Below, piece after piece: positions 16,441-25,347 of a stretch of 64,000 bases of DNA (position 1 is its first letter; the number at the start of each line of letters is the position of its first letter). The DNA lies in the NCBI GenBank assembly GCA_945957555.1, contig CAMFLX010000004.1, positions 1 to 64,000 on the forward strand. The letters run 5' to 3'. This stretch comes from an uncultured Cytophagales bacterium. GTDB lineage: Bacteria; Bacteroidota; Bacteroidia; Cytophagales; UBA9547. A program made the translations under genes and the position numbers. The notes beneath the pieces were generated by a model, which did not search any database, was not told where the DNA came from, and worked only from the letters and a program-made list of their open reading frames with translations.

Positions 16441-19113
16441 TTATTCCTCTTCTGGCAAAGTGAAAAACTTCTGAAGCATCACATAGTTGAAGGTTGCCTT
16501 CAAGACCTTGCCAGTACCTGCTTTTGCTACCGTTTTAGAGATGAAGCGCTTGTAAAACGCATTGATCACCTCCATATCCTCAGCATTGAGCGATTGGTTG
16601 GAGTATTTGAGTTTTAAGTAGGTATTGGCAAACTGCTGGTAGCCTACATTAAACTCAGGGTCGATCGTTTGCGATGCATACTTCAGCGTTGTTTTACTGC
16701 CTCGGTAATACCCCAATTGGTTAAACACATACAAGGCCAACATGTGAATATAATAAGCTCTCTTCTCGTTGTCCTGATGCGTATTTTGAACTTTGAGTTT
16801 ATAGTAGACATACACAATAGTCGGTAACAATAAACCAATAAGGAGTGCTACACAAGCTACGATCAAAAGGATCTTGAGAATGAGTCCTGACCAATCAAAT
16901 GCCTCAACTTTTTTATTGTCTTTAGGGGCAGCCTTTTTTGCTTCAGGTTTTACATTGATATGTACCTCATCTATAGGTGTGGGCTTAGGCAATGCTGCCG
17001 CAAAAGCCACACCCGAGCCATATTCCTCAGGAAGCTTCATTTTTTTGAAGATATTGGCATAGACCACCGCAGAAATCTCCATACCTACCTTGATGTCTTT
17101 AAACTTAGACTTGTCTTTGTTTTTATAAATCACGGCCTTCTTCAAATCAATACTGATCTCTGGTGGATTTCTAAAGGAGTACTCCCTGTTTCGGAAATTC
17201 ATTTCTTTTAGTTCCAGAGTGGCTGTTTTTTGGGCCGTATCTACGGACAGAACCTTACCAAATCCAGAGAAATATACCTTAGGAATCGTCAATGGCGGGG
17301 TGCCATCAGGTTTCGGTGCATTTTCCTTTTCAGTGTCGTCTGGTATGGTGTTGTCAAAGTCTAGCCAGCCATAGCCAGGGAAATATACCTGTATCCAAGC
17401 ATGTGCTTGGCTGCCATATACTGTATACCAGCCTTCGTTTTTACCAGAAGATCGGTCTTCGATCAAGAAACCAGCTGTAAACCGCACGGGAATGCCTTGA
17501 CTTCTGAGCATAAACAAAGAAGCTGCTGCATAGTAGGTACAATAGCCCTTATGTGTTTTGAATAGAAAATTGGAGAGCATTTTCTGGTTCGGAATATTCG
17601 GCTCAGAAGGTTTCATCACCTCTAGCGTATACTTAAAGATCGTCTTTCCGTCTGGTCCCTTTTCTTTGAAGTAATTCCTTATTCTTTTAACCTTTTCTAT
17701 AGGCGTCCTAGCTCCCTTGGTGATTTGTTTGGCCAGTTCGGCAATACTGTCGTGAAGGGTGGTTTTCGGCACCTCTGTATAGTATTTCATAAAATCAGAA
17801 TTGATACCCTGATATCCTTTTACAATTTTGAGAAAATCATTTCTTTCTTCATTAAATCGTTGAATGACTGGGTGCGGATGGTTGTATACATAAAAAGCCT
17901 CATTCAGTTGAGAGACATAAGATTTTGCTCTATACGCAAATTTGTATTTGTCTTTAAAGTCTGGATCTACAGGAATCGGCTCTACCGAATATGCAGTAGC
18001 AGGCGCGGTGAAGTGGTTGGGATTCAATTTATCAGTATAGATCAAAACCTCTTTGGTGGTTCTGAGTTTGAGGTTACTCACCGTCTTCAAGACATTAGAG
18101 TCTGTAAGGCTGATGAGCATAGGCAGTTGCTGAGGCAGGGGTGTGAAATTGTCGTTAAAGGGAGGATTGATGTCTTTCACAAACTGCTCCTTATGTGTAT
18201 CATATTTGCTGAGGTAATAAGACACATAATAGTACGGCATTGGAATATTGTCTGACCCAGACATAAAGTTATCGAGATAGGTGACAAAAAGCAATTCCTG
18301 CATTCCATTGCCCGTGGCAGTATTTTGTCTGCGGTCTAGTTTCGATATTTCGTTGATGTCAAAAGTACCATCATCATTTTTCTTGAGCAATTTGTCTTGA
18401 CTACCAGAGCTTGAACCTCCGCTGCCTTCCTTGGCTGCCGCAGATGCGATCTGTTTTTCATATTGTTTGATCGTTCCCCTTAGCAAATATTCTGATGCAT
18501 AAAACGTCAGGATACTTAAGCCCAGGAATACCGCCAGTCGCACTACCAACCCCAAAAAACTTTTAAAATTAAGTTCCTTGAGATCCTCAAGATACTCTCT
18601 CGTATAAATAATATAGAAAGCGTATACCAATATAGGGATCGAATGCTCTATGATCTTACTTACATCAATAACTTCTACACTGGTAAGGGCGATTAAACCA
18701 CCTACCAAACAAATTACGGCCAGCACATGTGGAAAGTACCTGAATCGAGCTAGACAGTAACCCATGAGCCAAGAGAACACAAAAATACCCGCATAGTGCT
18801 GGTATTGAATGGTAATATAATAGCTATCAAATTCTCCGGGGTAGTACTGTTCTACCATTTTCGAAGTAAAGTAGACCAGTAAGGCTACCGGGATAAAAGT
18901 AATCCAAGCCCTTATCTTAAAATAATGGATGGCAAAAGCCAGAACTGTAGCCACACCTATGATCTTAATTTCCGTTTCTACATCCCGTTTTAAAAACGAG
19001 AATGTACCTGTTACATTGTCCAAAGCCAAATAAAATACAGCCACGGTGGGTAGCACCAAGAACAATATATAGACTAAAAGTTTTGATAAGTTTGGTTTCG
19101 AAGTATTACTCAT
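16441..19113 (-). CDS. TgpA-like membrane transglutaminase-domain protein
   Basis: Starting at the ATG at 19113 (MSNTSKPN) rather than the upstream track codon gives 890 residues. About seven membrane helices occupy the first 220 residues. A periplasmic transglutaminase-like domain follows with the full catalytic triad: Cys in HKGYCTYYAAASLFMLRSQGIPVRF, His in GSQAHAWIQVYF and Asp in GWLDFDNTIPDD. A last membrane helix (LILKILLIVACVALLIGLLLP) near residue 760 leads to a cytoplasmic tail. This is the layout of TgpA (Pseudomonas), where such genes often accompany a MoxR ATPase and DUF58 protein; neither is found here. The cellular role in this organism is unknown. Confidence 0.88.
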   Translation of the reverse strand: MSNTSKPNLSKLLVYILFLVLPTVAVFYLALDNVTGTFSFLKRDVETEIKIIGVATVLAFAIHYFKIRAWITFIPVALLVYFTSKMVEQYYPGEFDSYYITIQYQHYAGIFVFSWLMGYCLARFRYFPHVLAVICLVGGLIALTSVEVIDVSKIIEHSIPILVYAFYIIYTREYLEDLKELNFKSFLGLVVRLAVFLGLSILTFYASEYLLRGTIKQYEKQIASAAAKEGSGGSSSGSQDKLLKKNDDGTFDINEISKLDRRQNTATGNGMQELLFVTYLDNFMSGSDNIPMPYYYVSYYLSKYDTHKEQFVKDINPPFNDNFTPLPQQLPMLISLTDSNVLKTVSNLKLRTTKEVLIYTDKLNPNHFTAPATAYSVEPIPVDPDFKDKYKFAYRAKSYVSQLNEAFYVYNHPHPVIQRFNEERNDFLKIVKGYQGINSDFMKYYTEVPKTTLHDSIAELAKQITKGARTPIEKVKRIRNYFKEKGPDGKTIFKYTLEVMKPSEPNIPNQKMLSNFLFKTHKGYCTYYAAASLFMLRSQGIPVRFTAGFLIEDRSSGKNEGWYTVYGSQAHAWIQVYFPGYGWLDFDNTIPDDTEKENAPKPDGTPPLTIPKVYFSGFGKVLSVDTAQKTATLELKEMNFRNREYSFRNPPEISIDLKKAVIYKNKDKSKFKDIKVGMEISAVVYANIFKKMKLPEEYGSGVAFAAALPKPTPIDEVHINVKPEAKKAAPKDNKKVEAFDWSGLILKILLIVACVALLIGLLLPTIVYVYYKLKVQNTHQDNEKRAYYIHMLALYVFNQLGYYRGSKTTLKYASQTIDPEFNVGYQQFANTYLKLKYSNQSLNAEDMEVINAFYKRFISKTVAKAGTGKVLKATFNYVMLQKFFTLPEEE

Positions 19114-19143
19114 ATTCTCGAGTCTTGAATCATATTTCCACAA

Positions 19144-19749
19144 AATAAGGAAAGGATAGAGTTAAAGCAAAAATTATTTAAAATTGCTTTGAAGGGTTTA
19201 AATATTATTCCAAGAATTGGCTACTGAGACGGATCAATGAACTTATAAATCTTGTATTCGTTTTTGGTATATTGCATACCAAGAAACAACCCTGAAAGGG
19301 TTGAATATGAATAGCCCCACGAGCATCGTGGGGTTAATGGGTTGATCCCACGTAGCGACCCTGAAGCGGGTCGAACTATGCGTGATGTGGTTCTTTGTAG
19401 CTGGCTTTCGATGATGCCTATAGTTGGACCCCTTCAGGGTCCCCATGTACCTCATCATTCATCGTACCCCGCGTTTTACGCGGGGCTATTCACATTCAAG
19501 GCCTTCAGCCTTGTCCATGGTTTGCATAAAGACAAGGGAACTTAACGACCATAGGCATCATGGGTGGTTAGCAACGAAAAACAAAGTCTTTTGTATCTTA
19601 ATTTTCCTTTTATATTAAAATCTACCCAAATACTTTTGAAAGCATTTATAGATAAGTTCTCCGTTGACATCAATCACAAATTATTGACAAAATTTCATTG
19701 AGGTTTTGTCAGGACCGATTATCTAATTATTTTTACTAAAACTTGTATC
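19144..19749. repeat. REP-like cluster of six or more palindromes within a 600-bp intergenic region
   Basis: Perfect short hairpins follow each other between 19287 and 19513: CAACCCT/AGGGTTG, CCCCACGA/TCGTGGGG, CGACCC/GGGTCG, GGACCC/GGGTCC, CCCCGCG/CGCGGGG and CAAGGC/GCCTTG. Three have the loop CTTCA or a TGAAG-type loop. An outer pair, ATGATGCCTAT at 19411 and ATAGGCATCAT at 19551, encloses the last ones. Short ORFs here are by-products. The rest of the gap, 19600-19749, is AT-rich and should hold the promoter of the next gene. Confidence 0.8.
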
Positions 19750-20193
19750 ATGGTTATAGACGAAAATAATGAAACAAAGCCTTCCAACGGAAGCTCAGGA
19801 CTGAGTATCGCAGGACTTGTATTGGGGATTGTATCAGCTGTTGTTGCTTTTATCCCTTGCTTCGGTATGTATGCTATTTACCCAGGCATCGTCGGGGTGG
19901 TATTGTCTGGCATTAGCATTTATTTGGCAAATAAGACCCAAGCTGCTAAAGGTATGGCAATAGCGGGTTTGGTTTGTGCCTTGGTGAGCTGTAGTATTGC
20001 AGGTTATCAATACTATATCATCAATAAAGGGATGGAGGTATTGGATAAATCACTCAAAGAAAATAGCAGCTTAGATTCTCTCAGAAAAAATATTGAAGAG
20101 ATGGATAAGGATGGCGAGCTTGATTCTCTTAAAAAGGGAATGGACGAGCTTAAAGAGGTTCAAGATTCTATAAATGAGCTCAGTGACAAATAA
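19750..20193 (+). CDS. DUF4190-type membrane protein
   Basis: A 147-residue protein with two membrane hairpin segments of the DUF4190 kind: GLSIAGLVLGIVSAVVAFIP and GIVGVVLSGISIYLANKTQAAKGMAIAGLVCALVSC. The repeated GxxxGLVLG and KGMAIAGLV motifs are the family signature. The C-terminal 50 residues are a charged, predicted coiled-coil tail (SLRKNIEEMDKDGELDSLKKGMDELKEVQDS). The biochemical function is not known for the family. It overlaps the DUF2752 gene by 20 bp, so the two are translationally linked. Confidence 0.85.
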   Translation: MVIDENNETKPSNGSSGLSIAGLVLGIVSAVVAFIPCFGMYAIYPGIVGVVLSGISIYLANKTQAAKGMAIAGLVCALVSCSIAGYQYYIINKGMEVLDKSLKENSSLDSLRKNIEEMDKDGELDSLKKGMDELKEVQDSINELSDK

Positions 20194-20557
20194 ATCAAAT
20201 GCTTATACGAAGATCAATTTAATTTTTATAGTATTGATCGGGGCCATATTTGCCTACTCCTATTTTTTTATGGTGCCAGAGAGCCCCTATTCCATTGCTT
20301 GCGAATACAAAAATCTTGTGGGTCATAATTGTCCGTCCTGTGGCTTTTCTAGAGCGTTTGCGGCATTTGTAAGATTAGATTTTGACGATGGAATGTCTTA
20401 CAATCCCCAAGCTTTTAAGGTCTTCCTGTTTTTTGTGATTCAATTCTTTTTAAGGATACTGTTTTTAGTACTCAGATTTAGGAATCAAATAATCATAGAT
20501 GCTACTTTTTCCACAATTTACTTCTTGTACGCATTTGGTTCTTTGTTAATCTTCTAG
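20174..20557 (+). CDS. DUF2752 domain membrane protein
   Basis: A 127-residue protein recognised by the DUF2752 signature HNCPSCGFSRAFAAFVRLDF, a CxxCGxxRA motif followed by a short amphipathic region and NPQAF. Three hydrophobic segments are visible (LIFIVLIGAIFAYSYFF, FKVFLFFVIQFFLRILFLVL, TIYFLYAFGSLLIF). The function of the family is unknown; the paired cysteines might bind metal or form a disulfide. DUF2752 genes are often found beside DUF4190 or TM2 genes, as here. The ATG at 20174 lies inside the upstream gene. Confidence 0.88.
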   Translation: MSSVTNKSNAYTKINLIFIVLIGAIFAYSYFFMVPESPYSIACEYKNLVGHNCPSCGFSRAFAAFVRLDFDDGMSYNPQAFKVFLFFVIQFFLRILFLVLRFRNQIIIDATFSTIYFLYAFGSLLIF

Positions 20558-20591
20558 TGCAAAGATTAGGTTTATAAGAAATTCAAAAAAA

Positions 20592-20620
20592 AACCCAGAG
20601 AATGTTCTCTGGGTTTTTTC
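20592..20620. terminator. Rho-independent terminator, bidirectional
   Basis: AACCCAGAGAA and TTCTCTGGGTT form an 11-bp perfect stem with A and T runs on either side, between the convergent DUF2752 and DUF1573 genes. Confidence 0.9.
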
Positions 20621-20679
20621 CGTCATAAAAAGCATTTGCTTACTAAAATCTAAAACTTTTAAAATTACTGTGAAATATT

Positions 20680-21096
20680 TTATTTCTGAGTTGCCCTCAT
20701 GCCATCACCCGGAGCGGCCAAAACATTTGCTTTGATCGTAAAGGTTGCTTGCGCATTGGAAGCATTGCTCATCACTGTGATTACCTTGTTTTGGAGACCC
20801 ATTTTGCCTGCCGAATTAAATGAAGCAAGAATCTCGCCAGAACCACCTGGAGGGATTGGTTTTTTTGTCCATTCAGGAATTGTGCATCCACAAGTGGAGA
20901 GCACATTAGACAATCTTAAAGTATCGTCTCCTGTGTTTTTAAATTTAAATACATGTTTCACTACATCTCCCTGCGTGATATCTCCGAAGTCATGTATGAG
21001 TTCTTCGAAAGAAATTGTTGCCTGCTTAATAGCTTGTTCTTTGGAAAACCCTACGAACAAACCCAGACTTATGAATAAGAAGATTACTTTTTTCAT
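20680..21096 (-). CDS. DUF1573 domain exported protein
   Basis: Starting at MKKVIFLFISLGLFVGFS (ATG at 21096) gives 138 residues with a normal signal peptide; the longer track form puts cytoplasmic-looking residues ahead of it. The mature part is one immunoglobulin-like DUF1573 domain: HDFGDITQGDVVKHVFKFKNTGDDTLRLSNVLSTCGCTIPEW, with the typical STCGCT cysteine pair and the PIPPGGSGEILASFNSAGKMG block. Such proteins are abundant in Bacteroidota envelopes; the function is unknown. It is separated from frr upstream by a terminator. Confidence 0.87.
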   Translation of the reverse strand: MKKVIFLFISLGLFVGFSKEQAIKQATISFEELIHDFGDITQGDVVKHVFKFKNTGDDTLRLSNVLSTCGCTIPEWTKKPIPPGGSGEILASFNSAGKMGLQNKVITVMSNASNAQATFTIKANVLAAPGDGMRATQK

Positions 21097-21131
21097 ACAA
21101 AAAATAAAGCAATTTCTGTGCCAAAACAAAT

Positions 21132-21156
21132 AAAGCAACCCTTTTGAGGTTGCTTT
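21132..21156 (-). terminator. Terminator downstream of frr
   Basis: AAAGCAACC and GGTTGCTTT form a 9-bp stem around a 7-nt loop, 26 bp past the frr stop, followed by A/T-rich sequence. Confidence 0.75.
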
Positions 21157-21181
21157 ATTATGAAAATGAAGTATTTAAAGA

Positions 21182-21742
21182 CTATACAGTCATGATTTCT
21201 TGTTCTTTTTTAGCCAATAGATCGTCGATTTTAACGATATGGTTATCAGTGAGTTTTTGAACTTTGGCTTCTGCTTCTTTGATGGCGTCTTCTGCGGCTC
21301 CATCTTTCAAAAGCTTTTTCAATTCCTCGTTTGTATCTTTTCTAATGTTTCTAATTCTGATTTTGCCAGTTTCTCCCTCTCCTTTTACCTGTTTTACCAA
21401 GTCACGTCTTCTTTCCTCTGTAAGCAAAGGCACGTTGATACGGATCGATTCCCCATCATTTTGAGGGTTAAATCCCAAATTAGAGTTACGGATAGCCTTT
21501 TCAATTTCAGAAACCAATTTCTTTTCAAAAGGCTTGATCATAAGGGTGCGGGCGTCTGGAGTGCTTACCGAAGCTACCTGAGAAAGAGGTGTTTGGCTGC
21601 CATAGTACTCGACATACAAGCCATCAAGCATGTTAGGCATGGCCTTTCCTGCCCTGATCTTAGTAAGTTCAGAAGCCAAATGGTTGATTGCCTTGTCCAT
21701 TGAAGATTTTGCATCATCCAAATACAGTTCTATTTCTTCCAT
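21182..21742 (-). CDS. frr: Ribosome recycling factor
   Basis: A 186-residue protein of the exact family length. Diagnostic stretches are AINHLASELTKIRAGKAMPNMLDGLYVEYYGSQTPLSQVASVSTPDARTLMIKPF at the start and NVPLLTEERRRDLVKQVKGEGETGKIRIRNIRKDTNEELKKL in the second half. With EF-G it splits post-termination ribosomes into subunits. It starts 17 bp after pyrH ends; pyrH-frr is a conserved bacterial pair and both are presumably transcribed from the pyrH promoter. Confidence 0.98.
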   Translation of the reverse strand: MEEIELYLDDAKSSMDKAINHLASELTKIRAGKAMPNMLDGLYVEYYGSQTPLSQVASVSTPDARTLMIKPFEKKLVSEIEKAIRNSNLGFNPQNDGESIRINVPLLTEERRRDLVKQVKGEGETGKIRIRNIRKDTNEELKKLLKDGAAEDAIKEAEAKVQKLTDNHIVKIDDLLAKKEQEIMTV

Positions 21743-21759
21743 TTTTATTATTTAAAGAA

Positions 21760-22476
21760 TTACATTGTTACTAAAGTGCCTACTTTGTCGCCTTTGACCA
21801 AGTTTACCAGATTACCTGGCTTGTTCATATCGAACACAATGATCGGCAATTTGTTTTCTTTACAAAGTGTAAAGGCCGTCATGTCCATGATTTTGAGACC
21901 TTTTTTCATGACATCGTCTACAGTGACTACCTCGTATTTTACTGCGTTGGGATCTTTTTCAGGATCTGCCGTATACACGCCATCTACACGTGTCCCCTTA
22001 AGCACTACGTCTGCACTTATTTCTATAGCTCTCAAACTCGCCGCACTATCCGTGGTAAAATAAGGATTGCCCGTACCAGCACCCAAGATCACTACGCGTC
22101 CCTTCTCCAAGTGCCTTAAGGCCCTTCTTCTGATAAAAGGTTCACATACTTGGTTGATCTGTAAGCCAGACATCACGCGCGTTTCCACGCCCATACTTTC
22201 CAATCCGCTTTGTATGGCCATGCTGTTAATGACCGTAGCAAGCATGCCCATGTAGTCGCCTTGTACCCTGTCCATGCCAGTGCGCTCAGCAACAGAACCT
22301 CTATATATATTGCCGCCACCAATCACAATGGCTACTTCTACACCTAGAGCCACCACTTCTTTGATTTCTTTGGCGTATGCAAGCACCTGCTCTGGGTCTA
22401 TGCCATATTCTTGAGTACCTTCAAGCGCTTCTCCACTGAGTTTTAAAAGGATTCTATTGTATTTGTTTGCTGACAT
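21760..22476 (-). CDS. pyrH: Uridylate kinase
   Basis: The ATG at 22476 ([18 protein letters not shown]) is the true start, giving 238 residues; the longer track form adds sequence that includes the promoter. It shows the amino acid kinase fold: [55 protein letters not shown] and [20 protein letters not shown]. It phosphorylates UMP to UDP and is usually a GTP-activated, UTP-inhibited hexamer. It is the first gene of a two-gene operon with frr. Confidence 0.98.
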   Translation of the reverse strand: MSANKYNRILLKLSGEALEGTQEYGIDPEQVLAYAKEIKEVVALGVEVAIVIGGGNIYRGSVAERTGMDRVQGDYMGMLATVINSMAIQSGLESMGVETRVMSGLQINQVCEPFIRRRALRHLEKGRVVILGAGTGNPYFTTDSAASLRAIEISADVVLKGTRVDGVYTADPEKDPNAVKYEVVTVDDVMKKGLKIMDMTAFTLCKENKLPIIVFDMNKPGNLVNLVKGDKVGTLVTM

Positions 22477-22500
22477 GATCTTATTAAAGTACAAATTAGG

Positions 22501-22533
22501 CAAATATAGTTGATTAAATTCTGCAAATGCAAA
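22501..22533 (-). promoter_or_regulatory. Bacteroidota-type promoter of pyrH-frr
   Basis: On the minus strand a TTTG lies 21 bp upstream of TATATTTG, matching the Bacteroidota -33 / -7 pattern (TTTG, 19-21 bp, TAnnTTTG). The -7 box ends 25 bp before the pyrH ATG. Confidence 0.65.
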
Positions 22534-22941
22534 TTTCAAGATTATTAATCTTACGATAAATATCAATTCACTAATACGCCAAAAAAGCGAAAGAATACAC
22601 TTATTTCAATAGTTCTATATTGATTATTAGTCAATTATATTTGAAATATTTCGTTGAATGGACAAAAATATCGGGCTGTGGCAATTGTTAAATCAGTTTT
22701 GTCAAAACTCATGGTTTCATAACATTTTCATAAACATAGAGTCATCGTCTATCCCCTTATTTCGATAGCACTTGTTTAAGGTTAGGGATCGCCTGATGTA
22801 AATCAAAATCGATACCAAACGTCTGCGAATTTTGGATGTATAAAAATCTTATAGCTTCTTTTTTGCAACCTTTGGTCAAAGGAATTTTCACAAATAAATG
22901 TTATGTTTGTACCATAGGATATCGTAATAAACTCCAAAGAC
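22534..22941. other. Intergenic region, no gene seen
   Basis: This AT-rich stretch between the divergent pyrH and the HTH regulator holds no small reading frame that I can support. A TATGTTTG at 22902-22909 fits the -7 consensus for the downstream HTH gene, but no well-spaced -33 TTTG is present. Confidence 0.4.
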
Positions 22942-23319
22942 ATGATGAAGGTCGGCAACAAGATTCACAAGATCAGAGAACTCAAAAACATCACCGCCAA
23001 GGATATGGCCGACCGCCTAGACATGACACTTTCTGGTTATCAGAGAATCGAACGTGACGAAGTCTCCATCAACATCGACCGCCTGCTCGAGATCGCTGGC
23101 ATCTTTGACATGAAACCTGAAGAAGTGTTGACTTTTGATGAGAAGGTCGTTTTCAATATATCCAATAATCACCAACCTGTGAATGGATATATAGTTAATC
23201 ATAGTTTTTCAGATGATATCAAAAAGCTTTATGAAGAAAACGCCAGACTTCAAGCTGAGCAAATCAAAACACAACAAGAGATGATTGAGATGCTGAAGGA
23301 GAGGTTGAGAGGGAAGTGA
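22942..23319 (+). CDS. XRE-family helix-turn-helix regulator with C-terminal coiled coil
   Basis: A 125-residue protein. The N-terminal 70 residues are an XRE helix-turn-helix: IHKIRELKNITAKDMADRLDMTLSGYQRIERDEVSINIDRLLEIAGIFDMKPEEVLTF. The C-terminal part (IKKLYEENARLQAEQIKTQQEMIEMLKERLRG) is a predicted coiled coil, probably for dimerisation. The ATG at 22942 or the second codon set at 22948 (MKVG) would both keep the domain. It lies convergent to the methyltransferase gene with a 17-bp gap, and belongs to neither restriction operon. Similar small regulators are common in Bacteroidota and their targets are unknown. Confidence 0.87.
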   Translation: MMKVGNKIHKIRELKNITAKDMADRLDMTLSGYQRIERDEVSINIDRLLEIAGIFDMKPEEVLTFDEKVVFNISNNHQPVNGYIVNHSFSDDIKKLYEENARLQAEQIKTQQEMIEMLKERLRGK

Positions 23320-23336
23320 TACAACTTTTTTATATG

Positions 23337-24950
23337 TTATACTTTGCCTCTATTTAATCTTCTTCTGGATAGTTTTTTCCAAATATTATGCGCTATATTG
23401 ATTTCTTGATCTGTCAATCCATAATGATCTTTTAGTATTATTTGGTTCGTAATTTTTAAGACTTCTTCGATATCTGTTTTATTACGAATCAACTCATCTA
23501 TTTGGGACAACAATTTTTCGTTATCCTTATGGTAAGGAAGTAAAATTCTCTCGGCTTCATTTGGCATCAATTCTAAAACTCCTCCTCCATGACTTCTTCC
23601 TGACACTTCTGTAAAGGCCAGAGAAAGAGAGTTATAATAGCTAGCTGTTAGTGCTTTTACGTCAGTATTCGATTTTATAAAAACACGATGCATTGTATCT
23701 GTTGTATAAGCATTTGCTTCATTGATTATCAATCTTGGATAAAGATTGTTTCGTCTGATAAACAAAGCATCTGAGATTTTCAAAGATGGGACTACAAACC
23801 AATCATCTCTGATACTGGTTTTGTAGCCTTTATGAATATCCAAACTTTCCCCGTATTCTATATATTCTAATACCCTATTATTTTGTTCCAAATTTTCCTT
23901 GTTAGGAAATGTTAGCAAGTGCGCCTTAGCTTTAGAATATTTGTTCTTCAACCAATCGTCTTCATTGAAAATGACGCTGTTAACTTGCACACTTCTTCCC
24001 ACCATAGGTTTAGCATAGTTTTGAAGATTATATTCTTCAACTGTTGTTAGTGGTACCGTGAAAAAGTCATTGGAACCCGTAGTTATCCCAACCTCAACTC
24101 TTGCATATTGTCCTAGGGTCTGAATCCCCCTTTTCTTGGCAATATTTTCCAAAAAATCTATTTCGTCCTGCTCCAAGAAATAGAATGTCCATTTATTTGA
24201 TTTAAAATCAATTTTTTTCTTAGGACTTCTTAATCGGGCGATATCAAGCTTCTGTAAATCACTTGCATCTCTTAATTCAATATGTTCAATATTATGTTCT
24301 TGTGTTCCGTTTTTTTCACAAAGGAGAAGTACTACTTCTTGTTGGATATCAGGAAATACTAGCTTCTCAAATGATATTATATTAATTTTATTATAGAATT
24401 GGGCTATAAACCTTCTTAATTGTAATGCATAAGACACTTGGAGGATTTCTGCTGGTAAAACAAATCCTATCTTACCTCCTTCTTCTTTTAACAACAAAGA
24501 AGAACCTATTACAAATGACACCCAAGCATTTGTCAATTTTGAATAGGTTAAGCCAGCTTTGATAAATATATCAGACGCTTCGGCCTGTTGTTTTTTATCA
24601 AAGAACTGAAATCTTATGTATGGAGGGTTGCCTATGATTAAGTCAAATTTTTGTAATGTATTATTACAATATGTATGAAAATCATCATTTATGATTTGTT
24701 TATTTTCTAGATCAATGCTTTCTGCCTTCCGAGCCTCTATTTCATTAAATTCAATTGCGGTTATTGATTTATATGGTAATTGTAATAATCTTAATTGCCT
24801 CAAAAAAACACCATCGCCGCAACTTGGCTCCAATATTTCAGAATCAACACTTCCATTTATACCCCATTTTAACATAAAGTCTGCTATAATGGTGGGCGTA
24901 TAAAATCCCCCTCTTAATTTTTCAGCCGATGCGTGTATGATTAATTTCAT
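23337..24950 (-). CDS. Type II N6-adenine DNA methyltransferase
   Basis: A 537-residue SAM-dependent methyltransferase. Motif X/I region: AEKLRGGFYTPTIIADFMLKW and EPSCGDGVFLRQL; catalytic motif IV: IIGNPPYIRFQFF. This order (motif I before NPPY, specificity region C-terminal) is the gamma class of N6-adenine methyltransferases, similar to the PaeR7I/XhoI and Eco57I types. The C-terminal half (SRSHGGGVLELMPNEAERILLP) resembles the target-recognition part of that group. Its ATG overlaps the stop of the upstream XRE gene (ATGA), so it is translationally coupled. It presumably protects sites cut by the PLD nuclease encoded just upstream; the recognition sequence cannot be read from the protein. 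Confidence 0.92.
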   Translation of the reverse strand: MKLIIHASAEKLRGGFYTPTIIADFMLKWGINGSVDSEILEPSCGDGVFLRQLRLLQLPYKSITAIEFNEIEARKAESIDLENKQIINDDFHTYCNNTLQKFDLIIGNPPYIRFQFFDKKQQAEASDIFIKAGLTYSKLTNAWVSFVIGSSLLLKEEGGKIGFVLPAEILQVSYALQLRRFIAQFYNKINIISFEKLVFPDIQQEVVLLLCEKNGTQEHNIEHIELRDASDLQKLDIARLRSPKKKIDFKSNKWTFYFLEQDEIDFLENIAKKRGIQTLGQYARVEVGITTGSNDFFTVPLTTVEEYNLQNYAKPMVGRSVQVNSVIFNEDDWLKNKYSKAKAHLLTFPNKENLEQNNRVLEYIEYGESLDIHKGYKTSIRDDWFVVPSLKISDALFIRRNNLYPRLIINEANAYTTDTMHRVFIKSNTDVKALTASYYNSLSLAFTEVSGRSHGGGVLELMPNEAERILLPYHKDNEKLLSQIDELIRNKTDIEEVLKITNQIILKDHYGLTDQEINIAHNIWKKLSRRRLNRGKV

Positions 24951-25270
24951 TTGGAAGAAGTTTTGTTTGCCAAAATATATTGTACTTTTTCTTCCGCTAC
25001 TTTTAGAATTTCAGTAGCAAAGTCCTCTTCCTCCATAAGTTGATAAACAAGATTATCACTTTTAATCTCAATTTTTAATAACTTATCGCTTACATTAAAA
25101 AAGCTGGCAAGCTTTTCCACAAGAGATTCATTAGGCTTTCTATGATTTTTCTCAATTTTTGCAAGTGTCGAAATATTTACTTCGACCTCAGCAGCAACTT
25201 CTCGTAAAGTCAAGCCCTTATCTTCTCTTAATTTTTTAATGGTTTCACCAAAGCTCCTTTCGAGTTGCAT
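24947..25270 (-). CDS. XRE-family regulator coupled to the methyltransferase
   Basis: A 107-residue protein with helix-turn-helix FGETIKKLREDKGLTLREVAAEVEVNISTLAKIEKNHRKPNESLVEKLASFF, followed by a 40-residue acidic helical tail. Its stop overlaps the methyltransferase start by 4 bp, so it is probably a dedicated controller of the modification gene. Size and tail distinguish it from the shorter C-protein-like regulator further upstream. It starts 77 bp after the nuclease stop, room enough for a separate promoter, though no TAnnTTTG box is seen. Regulation of the methyltransferase by this protein is inference from gene order. Confidence 0.88.
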   Translation of the reverse strand: MQLERSFGETIKKLREDKGLTLREVAAEVEVNISTLAKIEKNHRKPNESLVEKLASFFNVSDKLLKIEIKSDNLVYQLMEEEDFATEILKVAEEKVQYILANKTSSK

Positions 25271-25347
25271 TTTGGACTATTTTTGTCCAAAAATAAAAAA
25301 GCATTTTGATGTATAAAAATAAAGTAGAAAGTTTTTTTGAAAGAATA

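Noticed and set aside
19243-19618. Three short ORFs in the palindrome cluster
   Set aside because: They arise from the G+C-rich hairpins; several overlap each other on both strands.
22836-23057. 73-codon plus-strand ORF
   Set aside because: Out of frame with, and overlapping, the well-supported XRE regulator.
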